Shown here: positions 25,057-33,261 of the stretch, in pieces | How positions within the stretch are numbered: position 1 is the first letter of the stretch | How the letters are laid out: the number at the start of each line of letters is the position of its first letter | Assembly (NCBI GenBank): GCA_964606165.1 | Contig: CAZSFQ010000010.1 | Span: forward strand, 1 to 57,459 | Length of the DNA stretch: 57,459 bases | DNA from: UBA4923 sp964606165 | Lineage (GTDB): Bacteria > Bacillota > Clostridia > Saccharofermentanales > DTU023 | Reading direction: 5' to 3' | Translations under genes and position numbers: made by a program | Notes under the pieces: model-generated | Seen by the model: the letters and a program-made list of their open reading frames with translations, nothing else | The model's database searches: none | Told to the model about the DNA's origin: nothing

Positions 25057-25650
25057 TTAAGGTCCCGTATTTGACAACTTGACCCGGACTTCCTCCTCGG
25101 TTGCCTGCATGGCCTCCAGGGTCTTGGCGATCAATTGGTCCAGGGTCCAGCCCAGGGCGTCTGCCCCCTTTTGAATGGTCTCCCGGTCGCAGCCTGCGGC
25201 AAAGCCTTTCGATTTGAACTTCTTTTTAACACTGGAAGACTGCATGTCCGAAACACTTCCGGATGGCCGGACCAGGGCTGACGCGCCGATCAGGCCGCTT
25301 AATTCATCGACGGCGAAAAGGATCTTCTCCATTTGGTGATCCGGTTCGATGTCGGAACAGATGCCATAGCCGTGGCTGACGATGGAACGGATCATGTCCT
25401 CTCCCACACCGGCCTGGCTCAGGATTTGAGGCGTAAGCTCCAGGTGCCTGTCAGGATACTGCTCAAAGTCGATGTCGTGGAGCAGGCCCACCAGGGACCA
25501 ATAGTCTTTTTCCTCCCCGTAACCCAGGTCCTCGGCCAGGTAAGCCATAATAGCCTCAAGGGTCAGGGCGTGCTCGATGTGAAAAGACTCTTTATTGTAT
25601 TCTTTCAGTAGCTCAAGGGCCTGGTCACGGCTGATTGTACTTTTTCGCAT
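25057..25650 (-). CDS. HD-domain phosphohydrolase-like protein
   Basis: A 197-residue protein. It has the HD superfamily signature: FHIEHAL near residues 23-29, then LLHDIDFEQYPDRH with H58-D59, and SHGYGICSDI later. Such proteins are metal-dependent phosphohydrolases acting on nucleotides or small phosphates. The C-terminal part is helical (ETIQKGADALGWTLDQLIAKTLEAM). ATG at 25650 has AAGGAG upstream. It is convergent with kinase 1 (20-base gap) and divergent from the isochorismatase-type gene. It sits inside the locus but no direct pathway role is evident; it could be housecleaning. Confidence 0.75.
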   Translation of the reverse strand: MRKSTISRDQALELLKEYNKESFHIEHALTLEAIMAYLAEDLGYGEEKDYWSLVGLLHDIDFEQYPDRHLELTPQILSQAGVGEDMIRSIVSHGYGICSDIEPDHQMEKILFAVDELSGLIGASALVRPSGSVSDMQSSSVKKKFKSKGFAAGCDRETIQKGADALGWTLDQLIAKTLEAMQATEEEVRVKLSNTGP

Positions 25651-25702
25651 ACTCCGCTCCTTTGTTTTCAGTCTGGTAGAATTATACGGCCAGGAGGATC
25701 AT

Positions 25703-26251
25703 ATGGATAAGTATACATTGCTCAGGGAAGAGACACTTTTGCTGGTCATCGACATCCAGGATCGGCTGGCCCGGGTCATGGGCGACAGGGATCAGGTCAT
25801 TCATAACAGCCGGATCCTGATCAGGGCGGCCGGGGAGATGGGTTTCCCCTGCCTTGTTACCGAGCAGTACCCCAAAGGTTTGGGGCGGACTGTACCTGAG
25901 CTTTCAGGACTGCTTGATCAGGATCTCCTATTTACCAAGAACAGCTTTACAGCCTGCACGGATCAGGTGAAAGAAGCCTTGGCCCGGCTGGGCAGGAAGA
26001 AGATCCTGATTACAGGGATGGAAACCCATGTCTGCGTCTTTCAGACCGTCCGGGACCTTTTGGCTGGCGGCTACCAGGTCTTCCTGGCCAGTGACGCGGT
26101 GACCTCGAGAACCCGCTTCAATTATTTGAATGGACTGGACCTGATCCGCTCCATGGGGGCGGTGATCACCAATACGGAGACGGCGGTCTTTGATCTTCTG
26201 AAAGTCGCGGGGACCCCGGAATTCAAGGCCATATCCGCCCTGATCAAATAG
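25703..26251 (+). CDS. Isochorismatase-family cysteine hydrolase
   Basis: A 182-residue protein. The catalytic triad of the family is present: D17 in LVIDIQD, K79 in LFTKNSF and C111 in GMETHVCVFQT. The cis-peptide region and TEQYPKGLG match YcaC/nicotinamidase-like members, which hydrolyse amides or related bonds. ATG at 25703 has AGGAGG upstream. It ends overlapping TetR 2 by eight bases (convergent). In this locus it might remove an amino or amide group, but a general role is equally possible. Confidence 0.85.
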   Translation: MDKYTLLREETLLLVIDIQDRLARVMGDRDQVIHNSRILIRAAGEMGFPCLVTEQYPKGLGRTVPELSGLLDQDLLFTKNSFTACTDQVKEALARLGRKKILITGMETHVCVFQTVRDLLAGGYQVFLASDAVTSRTRFNYLNGLDLIRSMGAVITNTETAVFDLLKVAGTPEFKAISALIK

Positions 26252-26849
26252 CGGGCGGCCAAAGATAGGGGCGCATCAGGCAGTCAAAGGTGGCGGTCAG
26301 TTTGCTTTGCAGCAAGTCCGGTTTACTGATGTCCAGGGGCGTCCATTGAAAGAGGGCGATCAGATAGACGCCCATGACCACGTCGAGGATTTCGTTGGCG
26401 TCGGCATCCGGTTTTAGAAGTTTTTCCCCTTGCGCGGCAAGGATCAGCCTCTTTAAAAGTGCCGTCATTTGCTCCCAGCTTCCAAAGAGGGTGCTCTCCT
26501 GGTCGGAATGAAGCCAGGCTATGCGGCGGGACAGGCTGGGATACTGAAGGCTTGCCTCAACGATCTCTTCCATTACCCTGCGCAGCTTGCACAAGCTGTC
26601 GGCGCAATCATCCAGATTGGTTTCCAGTAATTCCTCCACCCGGTCAGCGACTTCGTCGACGATACCGATCAGCAGGCTCTCCTTATTGGGGAAATAATTG
26701 TAGACCGTTGCCTTGGAGACCTTGGCCCTGCGGGCGATCTCCTCCATCATGGTATCTTCGTAGCCTTGCGCGGAAAACAGTTTCCGCGACGCTTTCAAAA
26801 TACGTTTGCGGGATTCGATCTTGTTCAGCTCTCTTCTTGAATAAGGCAT
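26244..26849 (-). CDS. TetR-family regulator (2)
   Basis: About 201 residues. The N-terminal helix-turn-helix is ILKASRKLFSAQGYEDTMMEEIARRAKVSKATVYNYFPNKESLL. ATG at 26849 lies six bases after a TATAAT box on the minus strand (26860-26855), with no ribosome-binding site, suggesting a leaderless transcript; an in-frame ATG at 26864 overlaps that box and also lacks a ribosome site. It is divergent from the kinase 2 operon, whose -10 region overlaps a small palindrome, and so is the likely repressor of that operon. Its ligand is probably a pathway compound (inference). Confidence 0.85.
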   Translation of the reverse strand: MPYSRRELNKIESRKRILKASRKLFSAQGYEDTMMEEIARRAKVSKATVYNYFPNKESLLIGIVDEVADRVEELLETNLDDCADSLCKLRRVMEEIVEASLQYPSLSRRIAWLHSDQESTLFGSWEQMTALLKRLILAAQGEKLLKPDADANEILDVVMGVYLIALFQWTPLDISKPDLLQSKLTATFDCLMRPYLWPPAI

Positions 26850-26854
26850 GACAG

Positions 26855-26860
26855 CATTAT
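26855..26860 (-). promoter_or_regulatory. -10 box of TetR 2, leaderless spacing
   Basis: TATAAT on the minus strand, then GCTGTC and the ATG at 26849. The predicted start of transcription falls on the A of ATG. No good -35 is visible. Confidence 0.45.
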
Positions 26861-26900
26861 ACATGATGAAAGCGGAAAAAGGCGGAGGATAATATTGGAC

Positions 26901-26929
26901 TTGACACTAAAAATAGATACAAGTATAGT
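26901..26929 (+). promoter_or_regulatory. Strong promoter of the kinase-MFS-AT-RLP-HAD operon
   Basis: TTGACA (26901-26906), 17-base spacer, TATAGT (26924-26929). The inverted repeat ATAC-AA-GTAT (26917-26926) overlaps the -10 and is a plausible operator for the divergent TetR 2. The leader before kinase 2 is about 80 bases. Confidence 0.75.
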
Positions 26930-27016
26930 TAAAAGCAACAAATAAGTGGCATCAAAACAAAGCTATTCTCAGCAGATCAATCACAACGCAAGAGCGCTTC
27001 TGAAAGGCGGAGGAAG

Positions 27017-28552
27017 ATGAAGGTTATCGCCTATGATGTCGGCACAACAGGCCTTAAAACATGTCTGTTCGAAATTTCCAAAGAAGAGAGCGTCCGGTTT
27101 CTGGCCGGTGAAGTAGGAACCTACGCGCTCAATATCCTGGAAAACGGCGGCGTCGAGCAGAATCCTGAGGAATGGTGGTCGGTCATTTGTGAAACCACCC
27201 GTCAGCTGCTCGCAAACACGGGGACCGATCCCCAAGAGATTAAAGGCATCTCCTTCTGCTCACAAATGCAGACGGTCGTCCTGCTGGATGAGTCCGGCAA
27301 GCCCTTGCGGCCTTCAATGAGCTGCATGGACACACGCGCCAATAAGCAGTTTGAGGAGGGTATGTGCCGGGGACTCAAAATCGAGGGCTTGAATCTGATC
27401 CGGGTCCTGCGCTATTTGCGCATCACGGGAGCTGTATCAGGAAGCGCCAAGGATCCGGGCTGGAAGTATCTTTGGGTCAAAGAAAACGAACCCGGCATTT
27501 ACGCGAAGATATACAAATGGGTGGACGCCAAACAGTACCTGACCTTCCGGGCGTCAGGCACTCTCAAGACGACCCGGGACGATGCCAGCCTGACCTTCCT
27601 CTACAACGTAAAAAAACGCGAGTGGAGCAAGAGCCTTTGCAAAATGCTGGGAGTCGATATGGCGCATCTGCCGGACCTGTGTGACGCAACAGATAATTTG
27701 GGCGGACTGACTGCCCAATCCGCCGGGGAACTCGGCTTGACAGAAGGCACGCCTGTGATCGCCGGCGGCGGCGACATCAGCCTTTGCCAGGTGGGCGCGG
27801 GCTGTGTTGATGTCGGCGACGTCCACGTCTATTCAGGCACTTCCGGCTGGGTTTGTACCACGGTAGACAAACTGTATCTCGATCTGGAAAACCTGATCGG
27901 CAGTATTGTGGGAGCTGACCCCGAAACCTATAACTATGTGGCAGAAAGCGAGACAGCCGGCAAGTGCATGGAATGGGTCAAGGAACGCCTGGGCCACACG
28001 CCCATCGCCGAATACAAGGAGCTTTTCGACTACATCAAGGACACGCCGGCTGGCAGCAACGGGGTGGTCTTTTCGCCCTGGATGCACGGCAACCGCTGTC
28101 CCTTCGAAGACGCCCATGCACGGGGCGTTCTCTTTAACATCGATGTCGACAACCGGAGCAGCGACCTGATCAAAGCGGTCATCGAGGGTGTTTGCCTGCA
28201 CATGCGCTGGATGCTGACCGCGACGGAAAAACGCTTCCAAACGGCGCCTGTGATCCGCTTCACAGGGGGAAGCGCCATGTCGCCCATGGTCTGTCAGATC
28301 CTGTCAGACGTACTGGGCCGGGAGGTGGAGACCGTGGAAAATCCGCGGCATGTCGGGGCCATGGGAGCCGCGGCGCTCATGGCGGTCAGTTTCGGTCTGC
28401 TGGAGGATATCAAACACATCAAGGACGCCATCAGCGTGAGCGGACATTACTATCCCAACCCCGGCAACACAGCTGTTTACGACAAAATCTACCCCGTATT
28501 CAAGAATCTTTACAAAGACAATAAAAAATCTTTCGCCGCCTTGAACGCATAG
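27017..28552 (+). CDS. FGGY-family carbohydrate kinase (2)
   Basis: A 511-residue kinase paralogous to the one at 23448. It has the phosphate loop DVGTTGLKT (7-15), the catalytic D253 in AGGGDIS, SGTSGW after it, and the C-terminal FTGGSAMSPMVCQILSDVLG. ATG at 27017 has GGCGGAGGAAG upstream. It is the first gene of an operon with MFS transporter, aminotransferase, RuBisCO-like protein and HAD phosphatase, under a near-consensus promoter. It likely phosphorylates the imported sugar-type substrate. Two kinases in one locus may act on different isomers or at different steps; this is inference. Confidence 0.85.
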   Translation: MKVIAYDVGTTGLKTCLFEISKEESVRFLAGEVGTYALNILENGGVEQNPEEWWSVICETTRQLLANTGTDPQEIKGISFCSQMQTVVLLDESGKPLRPSMSCMDTRANKQFEEGMCRGLKIEGLNLIRVLRYLRITGAVSGSAKDPGWKYLWVKENEPGIYAKIYKWVDAKQYLTFRASGTLKTTRDDASLTFLYNVKKREWSKSLCKMLGVDMAHLPDLCDATDNLGGLTAQSAGELGLTEGTPVIAGGGDISLCQVGAGCVDVGDVHVYSGTSGWVCTTVDKLYLDLENLIGSIVGADPETYNYVAESETAGKCMEWVKERLGHTPIAEYKELFDYIKDTPAGSNGVVFSPWMHGNRCPFEDAHARGVLFNIDVDNRSSDLIKAVIEGVCLHMRWMLTATEKRFQTAPVIRFTGGSAMSPMVCQILSDVLGREVETVENPRHVGAMGAAALMAVSFGLLEDIKHIKDAISVSGHYYPNPGNTAVYDKIYPVFKNLYKDNKKSFAALNA

Positions 28553-28572
28553 GCGCAAAAAGGAGTTAGACC

Positions 28573-29826
28573 ATGGAAGATCTTCAATCAAAAAGCGGTG
28601 ACTACCAGGTTTATGGATACCGCTACGTCGTTTTGGCCTCCTATCTTCTGATTACGGCCATGATCCAGTTGCTTTGGGCGACTTTCTTTTCCATCACCAC
28701 CTCCGCCTGGCAGTACTACGGCTTCAAGGATGCCGCCGAGGGTGAGAACGCCATCAGCCTGCTGTCCATTATCTTCATGGCCGGCATGATCATCCTGTCC
28801 ATTCCGTCCATGGCCGCCTTTGAGAAGTGGGGCTTCAAGAAAGCCGTGGGCTTCGGAGCCGCCCTCATGGGCGTCTGCGGCCTGCTTCGCGGCATCCTGG
28901 GCGACAACTACACGGTGGTCCTGATCATGACGGTTGGTTTCGCCATCGCCCAGCCCTTCATCCTCAATGCCCCCGGCCTGGTGGCCGGCAAATGGTTTCC
29001 CGAAAACGAGCGGGCCACTGCCAACGGGGTCGGCCTTCTGGCCAATTACCTGGGTATGGGCATCGGCCTCCTGCTGACGCCCTTGCTGCTCGATGGGGGC
29101 ATGGGCATCCGAACCATCCTGCTCATCTACGGCATTGCCGCCGCGGTTGGCGCCGCCCTTTTCCTGGTATTTGCCAGAGAAAAACCGCCCACGCCGCCCT
29201 GCGCGGAGGAAGATGCCCATCGCGCCAGCTTCAAGGAAGGTTTCCGGATCGCCATGAAGCGCAAAAACTTCCTGATCATACTGGTAGTCTTCTTCTTTAT
29301 GCTGGGTGTCTTCAACACCTTCTTCACCATGATTGAGCCCATCATCAGTTCCATGACGGGAGGCAAGGTTGATCCTACCGGAGCGGGCATTGTGGGTGTC
29401 GCCATCCTGATCGCCGGCATCGTTGGCAGCCTGGTCATCTCTGCCTTTTCCGACAAGGACAAGCGCCACCGGCGCCTGCCCTACATGATCGTCTGCAACA
29501 TCGCGGGAGTCATCGGATTCGGACTCTTCATGCTTTTGAACGGTTTTCCGGGCATGCTGGCTTCCGGCCTCCTTTACGGCTTCTTTACCATCGGCAGCGC
29601 CCCGGTTGTCCTGACCTTCGCGGCTGAAGCAGCCTATCCCGTGTCGGAAGGGACCAGCGAGGGCCTGCTCATGTTCGCGGGTAATGTCGGCGGCGTGATT
29701 TTCCTCGGCATCGCATCGTTGTTCGGAGCCAACCACCTCAGCATCATGATCCTGATGACCGTCATCAGCGCCTTGTGCATAGGCCTCATGCTCCTGGCCA
29801 AAGAAACCAAACTCGAAAATAAATAA
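28573..29826 (+). CDS. MFS transporter
   Basis: A 417-residue integral membrane protein with about 12 hydrophobic segments in two halves, separated by a cytoplasmic loop (FAREKPPTPPCAEEDAHRAS). An inter-helix basic segment (SDKDKRHRRLPY) corresponds to the MFS loop between helices 8 and 9. AGGAGT precedes the ATG, and it begins 20 bases after kinase 2. Position in the operon suggests it imports the substrate handled by the kinase. The subfamily cannot be fixed by eye; polyol, sugar-acid or organic-anion transport are all possible. Confidence 0.85.
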   Translation: MEDLQSKSGDYQVYGYRYVVLASYLLITAMIQLLWATFFSITTSAWQYYGFKDAAEGENAISLLSIIFMAGMIILSIPSMAAFEKWGFKKAVGFGAALMGVCGLLRGILGDNYTVVLIMTVGFAIAQPFILNAPGLVAGKWFPENERATANGVGLLANYLGMGIGLLLTPLLLDGGMGIRTILLIYGIAAAVGAALFLVFAREKPPTPPCAEEDAHRASFKEGFRIAMKRKNFLIILVVFFFMLGVFNTFFTMIEPIISSMTGGKVDPTGAGIVGVAILIAGIVGSLVISAFSDKDKRHRRLPYMIVCNIAGVIGFGLFMLLNGFPGMLASGLLYGFFTIGSAPVVLTFAAEAAYPVSEGTSEGLLMFAGNVGGVIFLGIASLFGANHLSIMILMTVISALCIGLMLLAKETKLENK

Positions 29827-29850
29827 AAGACAGGAAGGAGAAAAAGAACC

Positions 29851-31293
29851 ATGAAAGCCAAGTACAGTATTTCCAAATGGCCGGATGTCCAGGATATCGC
29901 GGCCAGGATGGACAGGCTCATCAATGACAAACTCTATCCCATCAAGGCGGAGGCCATGGCCCGCTACATGGATTATTTCAACAACAAATGCAGGCGCTCA
30001 AAAGAGATCATTTCAGAGGCCAGACAATATATCCCAGGCGGTGTCCAGCACAACCTGGCCTTCAACTACCCCTTCCCGCTTGCCATTGACAAGGCGGAAG
30101 GCCCCTACCTTTACGATGTGGACGGCAACCGCTATGTGGACTATCTTCAGGCCGGGGGACCCACCCTCCTGGGAAGCAACTATAAGCCGGTCACGGACAA
30201 GGTCATTGAGGTGATCCGGGAGCACGGGGCGGTCACGGGACTCTTCCATGAATATGAACTCAAGCTGTCCCGGATCATAAACGAGTGCATGCCCTGGGTG
30301 GAGCAGTACAGGTGTTTCGCCAGCGGGACCGAGGCAGATATGGCGGCCATCCGTGTCGCCCGGACTTACACAGACAAGCCCGGGATCATCAAGATGGGCG
30401 GCGCCTATCACGGCTGGAGCGACCAGCTTGTTTACTCCCTGCACATCCCTTACACCAAGACCTTTGAGGCGCACGGCATCCCCAAGGAATGCACGGCTCA
30501 CACGACCGAGTGCTATCCCGGTGACATCGAGTCCCTGCGCCAGGCTCTGATCGCCAATGTGAAGGAGGGCGGGACAGCCGCCGTTATCCTGGAGCCCATC
30601 GGACCCGAAAGCGGGACGCGCATGATGCCATATGACTATTGCGCCAAAGCGCGTGAGCTCTGCGATGAGTTCGGGACCCTTTTGATTTTTGATGAGGTGG
30701 TTTCAGCCTTCCGGGTCGGTCCGGGGGGCGCGGCTGGTTACTTCGATGTAATCCCCGACCTGACGGTCTTCGGCAAAATCGTTTCCGGCGGTTTCCCCAT
30801 GGCGGGCGGTGTCGGAGGCAAGGAGGAGGTCATGAGCTGCATGGCCGCCGGTGTCAAGGCCGGCAAAAAGCGCGCCTATGTGGGAGGAACCCTGACCGCC
30901 AACCCCTTAAGCTGCGCGGCCGGCTATTTCGCCATCAAGGAGATCATCGAGCAGGACGCGGCCAGGAAAGCCGGGGAGAACGGCGACAAGCTTTGCGCGG
31001 GCATCCAGGCCCTGATCGACAAGTACAGGCTGCCCTTCGTAACCTGGAATACCGGTTCCATCGTGCACTTCGAGGTGTCCGGAGTCATGTACCTGTCAGT
31101 TCAGGATCCGGACATCTTCAAGAAGATCCCTGAGCGCCAGCACAGCATTGAAGAATTCGGCGCGGCCCTCACGGCCAACGGGGTCATCACCCTGGCCGGC
31201 AGCCGGATCTATACCAGCATGGCCGACAACGACGATACCATCGCCGAATCCCTGAAGGCTTTTGATGAAGTCTTCAGCAATATCGAGATTTAG
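29851..31293 (+). CDS. Class III aminotransferase, GSA-aminomutase-like (copy 2)
   Basis: A 480-residue PLP enzyme. D281 in FDEVVSAFR and K309 in TVFGKIVSGGFPM are the cofactor residues. GAYHGWSDQLVYS, PGGVQHNLAFNYPFPL and EPIGPESGTR are shared with copy 1 at 21063, so the two are paralogues, yet their N-termini and substrate-side loops differ. AGGAAGGAG precedes the ATG. It sits 24 bases after the MFS gene and 13 before the RuBisCO-like gene. It may add or remove an amino group on the kinase or enolase product, or act as a 1,2-aminomutase as GSA-AM does. The reaction is unknown. Confidence 0.83.
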   Translation: MKAKYSISKWPDVQDIAARMDRLINDKLYPIKAEAMARYMDYFNNKCRRSKEIISEARQYIPGGVQHNLAFNYPFPLAIDKAEGPYLYDVDGNRYVDYLQAGGPTLLGSNYKPVTDKVIEVIREHGAVTGLFHEYELKLSRIINECMPWVEQYRCFASGTEADMAAIRVARTYTDKPGIIKMGGAYHGWSDQLVYSLHIPYTKTFEAHGIPKECTAHTTECYPGDIESLRQALIANVKEGGTAAVILEPIGPESGTRMMPYDYCAKARELCDEFGTLLIFDEVVSAFRVGPGGAAGYFDVIPDLTVFGKIVSGGFPMAGGVGGKEEVMSCMAAGVKAGKKRAYVGGTLTANPLSCAAGYFAIKEIIEQDAARKAGENGDKLCAGIQALIDKYRLPFVTWNTGSIVHFEVSGVMYLSVQDPDIFKKIPERQHSIEEFGAALTANGVITLAGSRIYTSMADNDDTIAESLKAFDEVFSNIEI

Positions 31294-31306
31294 CAGGAGA
31301 GCAACA

Positions 31307-32623
31307 ATGATCAGAAAACTTGAGATCGAAAACATCGCCCACGCCTTTCCCGAAGTGGCCTTCAGCGAAGACTACATCATCGGAACCTTTCAGATGCGCA
31401 TCAAGACCAGCAATGTCGAGCGGCTGGCCCTGGCCATCGCCTCCGAGCAGACGACCGGTACCTGGATCAAGGTGGGGGCCGACTCGCTTGAAAAGCAAAA
31501 ACGCTTCGGCGCCAAGGTGGTCGCCATCTATGAGGTACCCGACGCGGGCGCCGATTACGTGGAGGATCTGCCGCCCCTTTACATCCTTCAAATCGCCTTC
31601 CCCATGGACAATTTTGGCTCCAGCCTGTCCATGATGCTGACTACCATTTTTGGCAACATCTCGGCGGCCGGCATGCTCAAGTGGATCGACGTGGCCTTCC
31701 CCAAACGCTACGTGGACCAATTTGGGGGGCCCAAATACGGGGTGGAAGGCCTGCGGGATCTGTTGGGAGTGCCGGACAGGCCGCTTCTGAACGCCATGAT
31801 CAAGCCCAACCTGGGCTGGACGCCCGATGAGGGCGCCGAAATATTCTATCAGGCAGCCAAAGGCGGTGTAGACATTATCAAGGACGACGAACTCCTGCCG
31901 GCTGACGAGGCTTTTTGCCCCCTCAAAGAGCGCGTCACCAAGTTCATGGCCATGGAGAAACGGGTCTTTGAGGAGACAGGCGAGCATACGCTCTACTCGG
32001 TTAACATAACCGACCGGGCGGATAAAATCAGGGACAATGCCCTGCGCGCCATCGAGTACGGGGCCAACAGCCTCATGCTCAATGTCTACACCGCCGGCCA
32101 TGGCGCCCTCCAGATGCTGGCAGAGGACCCGGACATCCAGGTCCCCATCCTGGCCCATGTCGACTTTGTGGGCGCCTACGCCGGCTCTACCTATACAGGC
32201 ATTTCGGCGCCCCTGGTCATCGGCAAGCTGACCCGGCTGGCGGGCGGGGACTTCCAGATCAACGGCCATCCCTGGGGCAAGTTCCCCATCCCTTTCAAGA
32301 CTTTCTACAGAAGTTTCAAATTCTTCACCCAGCCCTGGTGGCACATCAAGCCCATGATGTACGCATGCTCCGGCGGCACCACCCAGCTGGTGGTGAAAAA
32401 TATGATCGACGCGTTGGGAACCGACATCATCCTGGCAGCAGGCGGCGGCGTGCATGGCCACCCCGACGGCAGCCTGGCGGGCGCCAAATCCATGCGTCAG
32501 GCCATCGATGCGGCTGTCGAGGGTGTCAATCTTCTCGAATACGCCAAGACCCACAAGGAATTGATGCGGATGGCCGAGATGCTGGATCCGGACGTCCTGA
32601 AGAATTTTGATTTGATGAAGTAG
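31307..32623 (+). CDS. RuBisCO-like protein (form IV type)
   Basis: A 438-residue RuBisCO large-subunit homologue. Counterparts of RuBisCO active-site residues: E47 and T50-G51-T52-W53 (EQTTGTW), N117 (IFGNIS), K166 (IKPNLG), K192-D194-E195 (IIKDDE, the carbamylated Lys and magnesium ligands), H284, K307 (IGKL, loop 6), S355-G356-G357 and G379-G381. The second Lys of the KPKLG motif is Asn (N168), arguing against true carboxylase. The N-terminal EQTTGTW differs from my recollection of MtnW. Known RuBisCO-like enzymes are enolases, isomerases or decarboxylases on sugar phosphates. ATG at 31307 has AGGAGA seven bases upstream; a longer frame to 31262 overlaps the previous gene. A MtnX-like phosphatase follows five bases later. 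Confidence 0.9.
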   Translation: MIRKLEIENIAHAFPEVAFSEDYIIGTFQMRIKTSNVERLALAIASEQTTGTWIKVGADSLEKQKRFGAKVVAIYEVPDAGADYVEDLPPLYILQIAFPMDNFGSSLSMMLTTIFGNISAAGMLKWIDVAFPKRYVDQFGGPKYGVEGLRDLLGVPDRPLLNAMIKPNLGWTPDEGAEIFYQAAKGGVDIIKDDELLPADEAFCPLKERVTKFMAMEKRVFEETGEHTLYSVNITDRADKIRDNALRAIEYGANSLMLNVYTAGHGALQMLAEDPDIQVPILAHVDFVGAYAGSTYTGISAPLVIGKLTRLAGGDFQINGHPWGKFPIPFKTFYRSFKFFTQPWWHIKPMMYACSGGTTQLVVKNMIDALGTDIILAAGGGVHGHPDGSLAGAKSMRQAIDAAVEGVNLLEYAKTHKELMRMAEMLDPDVLKNFDLMK

Positions 32624-32628
32624 GGGCC

Positions 32629-33261
32629 ATGTACGAGACCATCTTGTTCCTGGATTTTGACGGGACCATCACGAGCGAAGAAACACTGGAAGGGTCGATG
32701 CGGCTTTGCATCGACCCGCTCCTTTACAAGGAAAAAGAGCAGGAGATGCTGGAGGGCAAGCGTACTTTGGCCGACACTCTGCATCTGGCCTTCAGCATGA
32801 TCCCCTGGGACTGCATGGAGGAGATCAAAGCCTATGTGCGGGGCGTCCCCCTGCGCCCGGGTTTTGGGGAGCTCCTCGATCTGGCAAAGGAAAAAGAAAT
32901 CCCGGTAGTCGTCATCTCCGGGGGCCTGAAGCCCTGCATTGAGGAAAAGCTGGCGCCTTACCGGGACCGGCTACTCGACGTCCACAGCGTCGAGGTCCTT
33001 TGCGCAGACGGCCGGATCAGTTTGGAATCACCTTACGAGGCCGGGGGCGATCTGATGGAGAAGACCCGGATCATGGTGCAGTACGACTACAAAAAAGCCA
33101 TCTGTGTCGGTGACGGTCATACCGATGTTCGCATGGCCCTGGCCTCGGACCTGGTCTTTGCAAGGGACACCCTGGCGGCTATCCTGAAAAAGCGGGGAGT
33201 GCCGTACAGGCCCTGGGATGACTTTTATGACATTGCGCGCTGGATCAGCAGTTCCAGGTAG
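32629..33261 (+). CDS. HAD phosphatase, MtnX-like
   Basis: A 210-residue HAD hydrolase. Motif I is FLDFDGTIT with D9 and D11. Motif II is VVISGG, and motif IV is VGDGHTDVRMA. The layout and the segment PGFGELLDLAKEKEIPVVVISGGLKP resemble MtnX, which dephosphorylates the product of the RuBisCO-like enolase in methionine salvage. It starts five bases after the RuBisCO-like gene (GGGG as weak ribosome site), so the two are surely cotranscribed. Its 3' end overlaps the convergent CYTH gene by 37 bases. Phosphatase on a RuBisCO-like product is the best hypothesis; the substrate is unknown. Confidence 0.82.
   Translation: MYETILFLDFDGTITSEETLEGSMRLCIDPLLYKEKEQEMLEGKRTLADTLHLAFSMIPWDCMEEIKAYVRGVPLRPGFGELLDLAKEKEIPVVVISGGLKPCIEEKLAPYRDRLLDVHSVEVLCADGRISLESPYEAGGDLMEKTRIMVQYDYKKAICVGDGHTDVRMALASDLVFARDTLAAILKKRGVPYRPWDDFYDIARWISSSR

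Noticed and set aside
31307..32623. True CO2-fixing RuBisCO
   Set aside because: The KPKLG second Lys is Asn, there is no phosphoribulokinase or small subunit nearby, and the gene sits with a MtnX-like phosphatase.
19967..33261. Ordinary methionine salvage operon (mtnB, mtnW, mtnX)
   Set aside because: MtnK, MtnA and MtnD homologues are absent here, the kinases are FGGY type and the aminotransferases are class III, unlike MtnE.
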